Shown here piece after piece: positions 14,604 through 22,589 of a DNA stretch of 30,682 bases. The notes below the pieces were generated by a model. The model saw only the letters and a list, made by a program, of their open reading frames with translations, was not told where the DNA came from and made no database searches. Position numbers and translations under genes: made by a program. Location: NCBI GenBank assembly GCA_002083435.1, contig LWDJ01000048.1:1-30682 (forward strand). Reading direction: 5' to 3'. The stretch's first letter is position 1. Every line of letters starts with the position of its first letter. Origin of the DNA: Proteobacteria bacterium SG_bin6 (GTDB lineage: Bacteria; Pseudomonadota; Alphaproteobacteria; Sphingomonadales; Sphingomonadaceae).

Positions 14604-16202
14604 CTACCCCTGTTGCGCTACCCGTTCATCGCGCGGCTCCTTCAGGAACATCACGGTGACGACAAGCGCCATCGCCACCACCGCCCAGCTATACCAGAGC
14701 CCGGCATAGGGATCGCCGCTGCGCGCGACCATGTATTGGCTGATGAACGGCAGGAATCCGCCGAAATAGCCGGTGCCGATATGATAGGGGATGGACATTG
14801 ACGAATAGCGGATGCGCGCCGGAAACAGCTCGGTCAGCAGCGCGGCGACCGAGCCATAGGTCATCCCCGAGAGCGCGGTGAGGAGCAGGATGCACAGCAG
14901 GATCACGGCGATCCCGCCCGCGCTCGGCACCACCGGCGTCAGCCGATAGCCCGCGCGGGTGAGCGCCGCGTCGAGCGCCGCCGCGCTGGTGTCGCTTACC
15001 GGCTCGTCACCGATCGTCACCACCGTCACCGGGGCGCGGTGCGTGGTATATTGCACCCCCTTTTTCGAGAAATAGTCGAGCAGCCGCCCGCAATCATCGG
15101 CCTGTTGCTTCTGAAACGGACTATAGGCGCAATGCGGCCCCGAGACGACGACCGGCGCGCGCTTCGCCGCCTCGGCCAAACCCGGATTGGCCGCCTGCCC
15201 CATCACCCAGAAGATCGGGAACAGGGCGATCAGCGTCAGCGCATAGCCGATCACGATCGGCTGCTTGCGCCCCACCTGGTCCGAGAGCCAGCCGAACAGC
15301 ACGAACCAGCCGAGCCCTGCGAGCGCGCCCGCGCCGACGATCAACTGCGCGGTCGTCTCTTCCACCCGCATCGTGCCTTGCAGGAACGCGAGCACGCTGA
15401 ACATCGCCGTGTACCAGATCACCGTCAGTCCGGCGGCGATGCCGAACAGGGCGACGAACAGCCGGACCAGATTGCCGGGGTAAGTGAAGCTCTCGACGAA
15501 CGGGTTCCGGGCGGTCTCCCCCGCTTGCTTCATCGCCTTGAACACCGGGCTTTCGGACAGCTTCAGCCGCATCCACAGCGACACCGCGAGCAGCGCCAGG
15601 CTGAACAAGAAGGGCAAGCGCCACCCCCAGGCCTGCCAGGTGGCATCGGGCAGCGCGAGCTTCGCCAGCAGGACGACCGCCAGGCTGAGGATGAACCCGC
15701 CCGCGACGCTCGCCTGGATGAAGCTGGTGAAGAAGCCCGCGCGGCGTGGCGGCGCATGTTCGGCGACATAGATCGCGGCGCCGCCATATTCACCGCCCAG
15801 CGCCAACCCCTGGAGGATGCGCAGCATCAGGATGATGCCCGGCGCCCACAGCCCGATCGTCGCCGCCGAGGGCACGAGGCCGACGCCCGCGGTGGCCAGG
15901 CCCATCACGGTGATGGTGACGAGGAAGGTGTATTTGCGCCCCAGCCGATCGCCCAGAAAGCCGAACAGCACCGCCCCCAGCGGGCGGAAGCCGAAGCCGA
16001 CCGCGAAGCCGGCCCAGGCTAGCAGGGTCTGGATGATCTCGCTCCCTGCGGGGAAGAAGGTGCGGCCGATAATCCCCGAGGCGGCGAGTGTGCCGTAGAT
16101 GAAGAAATCATACCATTCGAACACCGTGCCGAGCGACGACGCGGTGATGATCATCCGCATGTCGCCCGCGCTCGGCTCGGCCTGTGCCGCGACGCTCGCC
16201 AT
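14604..16202 (-). CDS. MHS-family MFS transporter with a periplasmic insert
   Basis: A 532-residue major facilitator of the metabolite:H+ symporter type (relatives ProP, KgtP, ShiA). The family signature F-E-W-Y-D-F is at 28-33, the loop 2-3 motif G-x-L-G-D-R-L-G-R-K near 81-90, and R-I-L-Q-G-L-A-L-G-G-E-Y-G-G at 128-141. Between the helix ending near 336 and the one starting near 429 lies an extra hydrophilic segment of about 90 residues with two cysteines (C358 and C371). It lies in the first loop of the C-terminal half after the repeated G-x-x-S-D-x-x-G-R-K motif (304-313), so it is probably periplasmic. Ordinary members are 430-500 residues. The substrate is not predictable. AAGGGGG sits six bases before the ATG. 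It follows mmsB by 89 bases. Confidence 0.9.
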   Translation of the reverse strand: MASVAAQAEPSAGDMRMIITASSLGTVFEWYDFFIYGTLAASGIIGRTFFPAGSEIIQTLLAWAGFAVGFGFRPLGAVLFGFLGDRLGRKYTFLVTITVMGLATAGVGLVPSAATIGLWAPGIILMLRILQGLALGGEYGGAAIYVAEHAPPRRAGFFTSFIQASVAGGFILSLAVVLLAKLALPDATWQAWGWRLPFLFSLALLAVSLWMRLKLSESPVFKAMKQAGETARNPFVESFTYPGNLVRLFVALFGIAAGLTVIWYTAMFSVLAFLQGTMRVEETTAQLIVGAGALAGLGWFVLFGWLSDQVGRKQPIVIGYALTLIALFPIFWVMGQAANPGLAEAAKRAPVVVSGPHCAYSPFQKQQADDCGRLLDYFSKKGVQYTTHRAPVTVVTIGDEPVSDTSAAALDAALTRAGYRLTPVVPSAGGIAVILLCILLLTALSGMTYGSVAALLTELFPARIRYSSMSIPYHIGTGYFGGFLPFISQYMVARSGDPYAGLWYSWAVVAMALVVTVMFLKEPRDERVAQQG

Positions 16203-16291
16203 TCAGTCCCCCTTGTGCCCCGCGTGGGGCGGGGCTCTTCTCGTTGGGCGATACCCTAGAGCCGTGGGGGACTTCTGAAAAGCGGGGGCGC

Positions 16292-17179
16292 CTATGCGGG
16301 CTTTTGGTTGAGCATCCGGATGATGCCCGAGAAATCGAGCCCGGCATGGCCGGCATCGGCGAACGCCTGATAAAGCTCGGCGGCGCGCGCGCCCATCGGC
16401 GTCTGGGCGCCCGCACCAAGCGCGGCCTCCTGCGCGAGTTTCAGGTCCTTCAGCATCAGCGCGGCGGCGAACCCGCCCTGATAGTCGCGATCCGCCGGCG
16501 TTTCGGGGCCGACGCCGGGCACCGGGCAATAGCTCGTCATCGACCAGCTCTGCCCGGAGGAAACACTGGCGATATCAAAGAATTTGTCCGTGGCGAGCCC
16601 CAGCTTCTCGGCGAGCAGGAAGGCCTCGCACGTCGCAACCATCGTCGCGCCTAAGAGCATGTTATTGCAGATTTTTGCTGCCTGCCCCGCGCCGTTCGCG
16701 CCGGCGTGGATCACCGCCTTGCCCATGCTGGCGAGCACTGGTTCGGCGCGCTCGAAGGCGGCGTCGCTGCCGCCGACCATGAAGGTGAGCGTGCCCGCCG
16801 CCGCCGCCGCGATCCCGCCCGAGACCGGCGCATCGACCGCGACCAGGCCCTTGGCCGCCGCGCTTTCCGCCACCGCGCGCGCCGTGGCGACGTCGATCGT
16901 CGAGCAATCGATCAGCAGCGTGCCCGGCGCGGCGGTGGAAAAAACCGCTTCTTCATAGACTTGCGCGACATGCCGGCCGGCGGGAAGCATGGTGACGATC
17001 ACCTCGGCCTCGGTGGCGGCGGCGGCGGCTGAATCGGTCGGCAGGCAGCCGGCGGCCTTCGCCCGGTTCAGCGCGTCGCTCGACAGATCATAGGCGCGCA
17101 CGTCGTGCCCCGCCTTGGCGAGGTTGGCGGCCATGCCGCCGCCCATATTGCCCAAGCCGATGAAACCGATGCGTGCCAT
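16292..17179 (-). CDS. mmsB: 3-hydroxyisobutyrate dehydrogenase
   Basis: A 295-residue NAD-dependent beta-hydroxyacid dehydrogenase that oxidises 3-hydroxyisobutyrate to methylmalonate semialdehyde in valine breakdown. The Rossmann motif G-F-I-G-L-G-N-M-G (5-13) opens the protein. The substrate-binding signature D-A-P-V-S-G-G (116-122) follows, and the catalytic lysine is K169 in G-Q-A-A-K-I-C-N-N. The C-terminal part fits the helical 6PGDH-like domain with A-L-M-L-K-D-L-K-L-A. Length is normal. GGAGAG lies about six bases before the ATG at 17179. No other valine-degradation gene is next to it, so the mmsB name is by family only; tartronate semialdehyde reductase is a related alternative. It sits 71 bases after speD on the same strand without a visible terminator, so read-through is possible. 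Confidence 0.9.
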   Translation of the reverse strand: MARIGFIGLGNMGGGMAANLAKAGHDVRAYDLSSDALNRAKAAGCLPTDSAAAAATEAEVIVTMLPAGRHVAQVYEEAVFSTAAPGTLLIDCSTIDVATARAVAESAAAKGLVAVDAPVSGGIAAAAAGTLTFMVGGSDAAFERAEPVLASMGKAVIHAGANGAGQAAKICNNMLLGATMVATCEAFLLAEKLGLATDKFFDIASVSSGQSWSMTSYCPVPGVGPETPADRDYQGGFAAALMLKDLKLAQEAALGAGAQTPMGARAAELYQAFADAGHAGLDFSGIIRMLNQKPA

Positions 17180-17250
17180 GCTGCTCTCCACGATATGTTT
17201 TGGCCGCAATAACGCCCGCGCCGGGCAACGCCAGCCCCGCCCACGCCCCG

Positions 17251-17607
17251 CTAGGGCAACGCCGCGGCGTAGCCGCGCGCTACCAGGTGCCTCTCAACCC
17301 GCCCCGCGCGCAGCCGGGCAACCAGAATCGCGAGCGCGGCGTCGCAATCGTGTCGCCGCCCGCACAGGAAGATGTCGATCGCCGCATAACCGCGTTCGGG
17401 CCAGCTGTGGATCGAGATGTGCGATTCGGCGAGCAGCGCCACCCCCGTCACCCCCGCGCCCGGACCGAAGGCGTGGAGCCGCACGTCGAGCACGGTCGCG
17501 CCCGCCGCCGCCGCCGCGTCGCGCAAGGCCCCTTCGATCAGCGCGGCGTCGTCGAGCCCTGAACAGCCGAACAGATCGGCGAGGAGATGGCGGCCATCGT
17601 AACTCAT
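17251..17607 (-). CDS. speD: S-adenosylmethionine decarboxylase proenzyme
   Basis: A 118-residue class 1B (bacterial and archaeal) AdoMet decarboxylase, which supplies decarboxylated AdoMet as aminopropyl donor for polyamines. The self-cleavage site is E61-S62 in A-E-S-H-I-S-I-H-S-W-P-E; S62 becomes the pyruvoyl group. The processing and catalytic residues H67 and C82 (F-L-C-G-R) are in place, with spacing as in the Thermotoga enzyme. Length is typical. The start codon overlaps the stop of the flavin oxidoreductase by four bases (ATGA), a strong operon sign. It is the last gene of the eight-gene run that includes an aminopropyltransferase, so the product is most likely used by that enzyme. 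Confidence 0.95.
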   Translation of the reverse strand: MSYDGRHLLADLFGCSGLDDAALIEGALRDAAAAAGATVLDVRLHAFGPGAGVTGVALLAESHISIHSWPERGYAAIDIFLCGRRHDCDAALAILVARLRAGRVERHLVARGYAAALP

Positions 17608-19211
17608 AACAGGCTTTCGAAACGGTGGCCGAGCCGCGCCATCGCCGCCTCCGCCGCCCGCGTTCCCTGATAATGCGCCTCTTCGAAGAGCGAGAGGCCG
17701 GAGACATCCGAATGCGCCAGATAGAGCGGCGGCGCCGGCGCAGGGCGCGCGCCCCACAGGAAGCCGGGCACCGGGCGGATCATCGCATGGCCCCAGCGCC
17801 ACAGGTCGATCCGGCGGATCGCGCCGGCCAGCTCGGGGTTCATCGCGAGCAGATCGTCGCGCACCAGCCGCTTCCACGTGGCGGCGGGGGTTTCGAGCAG
17901 CCGGCGGCGGGCGGCGGCGGGGTCTTCGCGCGACAGCGGCTGATACCAGGTGAGCACGCTCGGCCCATCGCGCCCCGCGCTCTGGTGGGCCGCGACGACA
18001 TAGCCGAGCGACTCGCTCGTGCTCGACACATTGTCCCAGGCGAGCGGCACGCCCGGCCCCTGCGGCAGCCGGTCGACCGTGACGTTCGCGACCAGCCAGG
18101 GGGCATAGCTGTGCCCGGCATCGTCGATCTCGTCGCTCAGCCGCGCGGCGACGAAATGGGGGAGGGCGAGGATCACGCCTTGCGCCTCGGTCCGCACGGT
18201 TTCGCCGCGCGCGACATCGAAATGATCGACCGTCATCCCGCCGCCCGTCATCGCGCCGCTCGTGCGCGCGACGCGGTGGATGATCCGCCCCCCTGCGATC
18301 CGGTCCGCGAAGCGCGCCGCCATCAGCGCGGCCAGCCGGCCATTGCCTTCGGGCCAGGTGAGCTGATTGTCCTCGCTGGCCCTGGCCGCGAAGCCGCGCC
18401 GCCCGGCGAAATAATGCAGCCCCGCCCAGGCCGAGACATGGTGCGGCTCGCAGCCATAATCGTCGCGCATCGCATAGCGCAGATGCGCGCGCAGCACCGG
18501 CGCGGTGAAGCCATGCGCATCGAGCCAGGCGGTGAAGGGCTGGCGATCGAGCGCGCGCAGCGCCGGATCGCGGCTGCTATAGGCGATCGGCGAGGCGAAA
18601 GCGGGCCGGCCATCGCCGCCCTTCAGCGCGCGCAGCCGCGCCATTTCGCCCTCGAACGCGGCGATCTGGCGACGATCCTCCGCCGGCACGCCGGTGCGCG
18701 GGATCAGCCCTTCCTGCCATTCGCCCTGCCAGAACAGCCGTTCCTCGAGCTCGGCGGTGAGCTGGAAGGGATCATAGACCGGGCGGCCATTCTCCTCGCC
18801 CACCACCATCCCGAATTGCCCAAGCATGTGGCGCAGCGCGCGCGCCTCTTCATTGGGCACCGGCAGATAATGCGCGCCGAGCGGGAACGCGCTCACCGCA
18901 TTGCGTCCGGCGCGGGCATTGCCGCCGACCCGGTCTTCGAGTTCGAGCAGGCGAAAATCGGTGAAGCCCGCCTCGGCGAGCCGCCACCCCGCCGCCAGCC
19001 CCGCGACCCCACCCCCGGCGATCAGCAGCTTCACGCGCTCGCTGCGCACGGGTGGCGGAAACTTGCCCTGGCGCAGCCGGTGCCCACGCGCGAGATCGGC
19101 ACCGCCGAGCGCGCCCTCGGGCATGGGTTCGGCGACCGCCGCCAGCCCCAGCCCGGCCGCGCCCAGCGCCGCCGCGCCGCCGCCGATCACCGCCCGGCGG
19201 CTAACCCTCAT
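17604..19211 (-). CDS. Tat-exported FAD-dependent amine-oxidase-like protein
   Basis: A 535-residue flavoprotein. It begins with a twin-arginine signal (S-R-R-A-V-I-G-G-G, residues 4-12, then an Ala/Gly/Leu core to about 28), suggesting folded export to the periplasm. The FAD-binding Rossmann site follows as L-I-A-G-G-G-V-A-G-L (63-71), with E-L-E-D-R-V-G-G-N-A near 93-102, the classic amine-oxidase arrangement. The C-terminal half has the D-x-S-G-L-S-L-F-E-E-A flavin-contact region. In this operon the obvious hypothesis is oxidation of a polyamine or a product of the aminopropyltransferase, but the substrate is not shown by sequence. Its start overlaps the end of the speE-like gene by 11 bases and its stop overlaps the speD start. 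The ATG at 19211 is chosen because it places the RR motif normally. Confidence 0.88.
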   Translation of the reverse strand: MRVSRRAVIGGGAAALGAAGLGLAAVAEPMPEGALGGADLARGHRLRQGKFPPPVRSERVKLLIAGGGVAGLAAGWRLAEAGFTDFRLLELEDRVGGNARAGRNAVSAFPLGAHYLPVPNEEARALRHMLGQFGMVVGEENGRPVYDPFQLTAELEERLFWQGEWQEGLIPRTGVPAEDRRQIAAFEGEMARLRALKGGDGRPAFASPIAYSSRDPALRALDRQPFTAWLDAHGFTAPVLRAHLRYAMRDDYGCEPHHVSAWAGLHYFAGRRGFAARASEDNQLTWPEGNGRLAALMAARFADRIAGGRIIHRVARTSGAMTGGGMTVDHFDVARGETVRTEAQGVILALPHFVAARLSDEIDDAGHSYAPWLVANVTVDRLPQGPGVPLAWDNVSSTSESLGYVVAAHQSAGRDGPSVLTWYQPLSREDPAAARRRLLETPAATWKRLVRDDLLAMNPELAGAIRRIDLWRWGHAMIRPVPGFLWGARPAPAPPLYLAHSDVSGLSLFEEAHYQGTRAAEAAMARLGHRFESLL

Positions 19212-20724
19212 AACGCCCCCAGGCATCGGCGAAGGCGCGCACCAGCGCCTGATTGTCCAGCCGGTTCACCGGGGTCGCGCGCCGCGCCATGTCGGGCGGG
19301 AAGTCGAACAGCCGCGCTTCGGTGCCGGCATCGAGGAACTTGTTGCCCGCCAGCAGCCGGGGATGATCGGGGATGGGCGAGAGGCTCGCCAGCACGAAGC
19401 CCCATTCGCCGAAGCTCGGCACATAGGCGTGATAGGCGCGGGTGCGGAAGCCCGCCGCTTCCAGCGTGGTCGAAACCGTCCAGAAGGCGCCGGGCGCGAC
19501 ATAGGGCGAGGTGCTCTGCACCACGATCACCGCGCCGGGGTTCAGCCGGGCCTTCAGCGCGCGGTAGAAGCTTTCGGTGTAGAGCTTGCCCACCGAATAA
19601 TCGACCGGATCGGGGAAATCGACGATCGCCGCGTCGAAGCGCGCAGCCCCCGCGCGCACCCAGCGAAAGGCATCGGCATTGATCAGCGTGAGGCGCTTGT
19701 CGCTCAGGCTCCCCCGGTTGAGCGCGGCGAGCGACGGGGTGTCGCGGAACAGCCTGGTCACGGCGGGATCGAGATCGACCAAGGTCACGTGCCGCACGCC
19801 CGGCCAGCGCAGCACCTCGCGCGCGGCGAGCCCGTCGCCGCCGCCCAGGATCAGCACGTGCCGGGGGTCCGCCACCCGCCCGAGCGCGGGATGCACCAGC
19901 GCCTCGTGATAGCGATGCTCGTCGCGCGAGGCGAATTGCAGATTGCCGTTCAGGTACAGCCGCAGATCGTCGCCGCGATGCGTCAGCACCACCCGCTGAT
20001 AGGGCGAGGAAACGGCATAGACGATCGGCTCCTGATAGCTCGCGACCTCGGCCCAGCGCTGCAACCGATCGCTCGCCATGAACCCGGCGACCAGCGCGGC
20101 GAGCACCAGCACCCCGATCGCCTTTTCCACCGCATAACGGCGCGGCAGCAGCGCGAGCAGCGCCAGCGCGACGCCCGCGTTCAGGATGCCGAACAGGAAG
20201 CCGGTGCGGATCATCCCCAGATGCGGCATCAGCAGCAGCGGGAAAGCGAGCGAGGCGACCAGCGCGCCGACATAATCGAAGGTCAGCACGCTGGAGACGG
20301 TCTCGCGAAAGTCGAAGCCCTTCAGCAGCCGCATCAGCAGCGGGATTTCGAGGCCCACCAGCAGGCCGATCAGCAGCACCAGCCCATAGAGCGCGACCCG
20401 AAACTGCTCGACCAGCGGAAAGGCGAGGAACAGCGCGGCGGCCGAACCGCCGCCCAGCAGCGCGATCAGCAGCTCGACCCGGACGAACAGCCGCAGCGCG
20501 TCGCCCCGGGCATAGCGCGAGCACCAGCTGCCCACGCCCATCGCGAACAGATAGGTGCCGATGACGGTGGAGAATTGGGTGACGCTGTCGCCCAGCAGAT
20601 AGCTGGCCAGCGTGCTCGCGAGCAGTTCATAGACCAGCCCGCAGGTCGAGACGACGAACGCCGAGGCCAGCAGCGCGGCGGTGCCGGCGCGCGCGCGCAG
20701 CGCTGGCGGGTCGGCGTCAGCCAT
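19201..20724 (-). CDS. speE: Membrane-anchored polyamine aminopropyltransferase (SpeE-like)
   Basis: A 507-residue fusion of an N-terminal hydrophobic domain (about residues 14-220, six or seven helices) to a C-terminal spermidine-synthase fold. In the catalytic half the decarboxylated-AdoMet site G-G-G-D-G is at 294-298. The acceptor region N-L-Q-F-A-S-R-D-E-H-R-Y-H-E lies at 261-274, and the two catalytic-region aspartates are D369 and D372 in V-D-F-P-D-P. G-K-L-Y (379-382) is the variant seen in long membrane-type members. All key residues look intact, so transfer of an aminopropyl group from decarboxylated AdoMet to a di- or polyamine is likely, at the membrane. Which amine is used is unknown. 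It overlaps DUF350 by eight bases and the flavoprotein by 11. Confidence 0.9.
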   Translation of the reverse strand: MADADPPALRARAGTAALLASAFVVSTCGLVYELLASTLASYLLGDSVTQFSTVIGTYLFAMGVGSWCSRYARGDALRLFVRVELLIALLGGGSAAALFLAFPLVEQFRVALYGLVLLIGLLVGLEIPLLMRLLKGFDFRETVSSVLTFDYVGALVASLAFPLLLMPHLGMIRTGFLFGILNAGVALALLALLPRRYAVEKAIGVLVLAALVAGFMASDRLQRWAEVASYQEPIVYAVSSPYQRVVLTHRGDDLRLYLNGNLQFASRDEHRYHEALVHPALGRVADPRHVLILGGGDGLAAREVLRWPGVRHVTLVDLDPAVTRLFRDTPSLAALNRGSLSDKRLTLINADAFRWVRAGAARFDAAIVDFPDPVDYSVGKLYTESFYRALKARLNPGAVIVVQSTSPYVAPGAFWTVSTTLEAAGFRTRAYHAYVPSFGEWGFVLASLSPIPDHPRLLAGNKFLDAGTEARLFDFPPDMARRATPVNRLDNQALVRAFADAWGRYEG

Positions 20725-20926
20725 GCACCGCCGCGGCGACGATCAGCGCGAAGCCGAGCGCGACGAACCCGGCGAAGGTCGCAACCGCCAGATTCTGCTT
20801 CTGGTGGATTTCTTCCCACAATTTGCCCGGGGTCAGCGCGTCGAACACGAAAAAGCCCACCGCGAACACCACGATCCCGACCACCGCATAGACCAGCGTG
20901 CCGATCAGTCCTGCCCAGTTGATCAT
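20717..20926 (-). CDS. DUF350 (YjfL-type) small membrane protein
   Basis: A 69-residue protein with two membrane helices (about 5-27 and 46-66). They are separated by the DUF350 motif region F-D-A-L-T-P-G-K-L-W-E-E-I and then K-Q-N-L-A-V-A. Full YjfL proteins carry two DUF350 units; this has one. The function is unknown, but DUF350 genes recur beside SpeE/SpeD-like, SPFH or PspA-like and DUF4178 genes. The ATG at 20926 is chosen because the DUF350 sequence begins there; the open frame upstream is not protein-like. The stop overlaps the speE-like start by eight bases, so translation is probably coupled. Confidence 0.88.
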   Translation of the reverse strand: MINWAGLIGTLVYAVVGIVVFAVGFFVFDALTPGKLWEEIHQKQNLAVATFAGFVALGFALIVAAAVHG

Positions 20927-20951
20927 CGCCCTTGCTCCCTGTTTGTGCCGC

Positions 20952-21113
20952 CTATTTGTGGCGGGGACCGCCGACATAGACGAAGCCGCCGCTCCCACCC
21001 CCCCGCGCGCGGCCGCCATCGGCGAAAGGCGACCAGGCATAATAGCCCGAGAGCAGGAACAGCGCGACGACGCCCATGCACCACAGCGCGAAGAAGAAGA
21101 CGCGGGTGTTCAT
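20952..21113 (-). CDS. 53-residue one-helix membrane peptide of the polyamine operon
   Basis: The minus strand from 21113 reads a 53-residue protein: a short start (M-N-T-R), one hydrophobic helix (about residues 5-24, including F-F-F-A-L-W-C-M-G-V-V-A-L-F-L-L), the motif Y-Y-A-W-S-P-F-A-D-G, a Gly/Arg-rich stretch and an end V-G-G-P-R-H-K. It fills the gap between the DUF4178 gene and DUF350 (25 bases to the latter) on the operon strand. The Y-x-x-W-S-P-F-A-D-G-G motif and the basic G-P-x-H-K end recall small proteins in the same place in related operons, but that is from memory. I assign no function; it is probably an accessory subunit of the membrane assembly. Confidence 0.65.
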   Translation of the reverse strand: MNTRVFFFALWCMGVVALFLLSGYYAWSPFADGGRARGGGSGGFVYVGGPRHK

Positions 21114-21141
21114 CTCGTGGCCCGCGAGCAGTTGATCCCGT

Positions 21142-21217
21142 CACCCCGGGCTCGACCCGGGGTCTCGCTGCCTCGCGCCGAGCGCAACAAGCGGGAGCGG
21201 GGGTCAAGCCCGGGGTG
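21142..21217. repeat. Intergenic inverted repeat inside the polyamine operon
   Basis: Arms of 17 bases at 21142-21158 and 21201-21217 pair with one mismatch, and each contains ACCCCGGGCT or its complement. The sequence type (CACCCCGGGCTTGACCC) is a very common intergenic repeat in alphaproteobacteria. It occupies most of the 135-base gap between the 442-residue DUF4178 gene and the 53-residue membrane gene, the only long gap in the operon, and could cause partial termination or RNA processing there. Confidence 0.8.
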
Positions 21218-21248
21218 GCGGCAAAAGATCGGGGGCGAGGCGTATCGC

Positions 21249-22577
21249 TCAATCATCATCGCTGTTACTCGTGAACATCGCCGCCAGCCCGGTGCGGCCG
21301 ACATCGCTCTGATCCTGGCGGGCCTGCTCGAAGCGGATGTGGCGGAACAGGAACCAGCCGAACGGCAGCGCGATCAAGAGCGCGGCGAGCAGCCAGTTGC
21401 CGAACAGCGCACCGCCGCTCACCGCCTCCAGCTCCACCTGGGGCTGGCCGGCGAGCCGCCAATCCTGGCCGAAGGTGCCGATCACTTGCGAGGTGTCGCT
21501 CCAGCGATTGCCCTTATAGTCCACCACCAGATCATAGCTGCCCGCCGGCACGCTCGCGACCGAGACGCGCGCGCCGCCGCTGCCCTCGCTCCAGCTGCCG
21601 TCGCTGTCGACGCCGTGATAGCGCTCGGCGGCCGCCCCGGCTTCGTAGCGCGCCTGGGTCTTGCGATCGACCAGCGCGTAATCGAGATCGACCCAGCCAT
21701 TGTCGACCGCGGGCACCCGCGCGCGGATCTGCACCTGCTGCCAGGGGGCATGGAGCGTGACCGGGCCGATCGTCGCCGATTGCTCGCGCCCGTCGGCGGC
21801 GATCGGCAGCGTCGCGCGCGCGAGCGTTCGCCCGCCCGACAGCACGATCATCGCGACGAACGTGAACAGCAGCGAGGCGGCGGCGATCCAGCCGATCGGC
21901 GCGATCGCGCCGCGATAGGGGGAGGGCTGATGCGGCAGCGGCGGCCAGGGGTCGCGCGGCGCCGCCACCCCGAACGCGGCCTCGGCTTCAGCCGCGGTGA
22001 GCAGGCGCAGCACCGTCCAGCTGACTTCCTGCTCATTCTCCTCGCGCGAGAGCATCAGGCCGGGGGCGACCCAGCTGTCGCTCTTCACCCGTTCGCCGCG
22101 CTTCACCCGCCAGTAGAATTCGCCGACCACCGCATCGACCTGCGCCCGGCCACCCACGAAGAACCGCTCGAAGCGCGTGTCGCCGACGCGCAGCCCGCCG
22201 CCATCATGGCTTGGCGTCTGGGTGAGCATCTCGCCGAAGCTCCAGCCGCGCCCGTCCCACATCAGCCAGCGATAGCCGTGATAGGGGTTGAACAGCAGAT
22301 ATTCCTCCCAGGGGTAGCTGCCGCCCTCCGAGCGATCGAGATGGCCGATCGCCTCCCATTCGATCCCGTCGATGCGCCCGCGCGTGCCGAGCGGGATGGC
22401 GAGCCGCCCCACCGCCTGCTGATAGCGCTGGAGCAGCCGCACCTCGCCCTGGCTCACATCGAGCAGGCTGCCGCAATATTCGCACGCGACCGTGACGGTA
22501 TAGCCCGCCGCGCGCAGCGAAACGGTGCCGCCGCAATTGGGGCAGGCGAGCGCTTTGACGGCGGGTTGCGCGCTCAT
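21249..22577 (-). CDS. DUF4178 protein with zinc ribbon and two membrane helices
   Basis: A 442-residue protein. An N-terminal zinc ribbon has C12-P-N-C15 and C32-E-Y-C35. A DUF4178 beta-rich domain follows (about 50-195, with W-E-E-Y-L-L-F-N, Y-R-W-L-M-W-D and G-R-A-Q-V-D). Then come a membrane helix (about 220-245), an extra beta-rich region (about 250-385, probably periplasmic) and a second helix (about 395-420) with a basic cytosolic end. The ATG at 22577 has AGGTG eight bases upstream, which favours it over the GTG at 22586. The function of DUF4178 is unknown. Twelve bases separate it from the shorter DUF4178 gene before it, and the two may be an ancient duplication. Its membrane insertion suggests it links a cytosolic sensor-like ribbon to an envelope domain. 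Confidence 0.87.
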   Translation of the reverse strand: MSAQPAVKALACPNCGGTVSLRAAGYTVTVACEYCGSLLDVSQGEVRLLQRYQQAVGRLAIPLGTRGRIDGIEWEAIGHLDRSEGGSYPWEEYLLFNPYHGYRWLMWDGRGWSFGEMLTQTPSHDGGGLRVGDTRFERFFVGGRAQVDAVVGEFYWRVKRGERVKSDSWVAPGLMLSREENEQEVSWTVLRLLTAAEAEAAFGVAAPRDPWPPLPHQPSPYRGAIAPIGWIAAASLLFTFVAMIVLSGGRTLARATLPIAADGREQSATIGPVTLHAPWQQVQIRARVPAVDNGWVDLDYALVDRKTQARYEAGAAAERYHGVDSDGSWSEGSGGARVSVASVPAGSYDLVVDYKGNRWSDTSQVIGTFGQDWRLAGQPQVELEAVSGGALFGNWLLAALLIALPFGWFLFRHIRFEQARQDQSDVGRTGLAAMFTSNSDDD

Positions 22578-22589
22578 GCGGGGCACCTG

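Noticed and set aside
17625..19682. Plus-strand open frame of about 685 codons opposite the flavoprotein and speE-like gene
   Set aside because: Low-complexity Arg/Ala/His/Gln-rich translation antisense to genes with intact catalytic motifs; GC-driven shadow.
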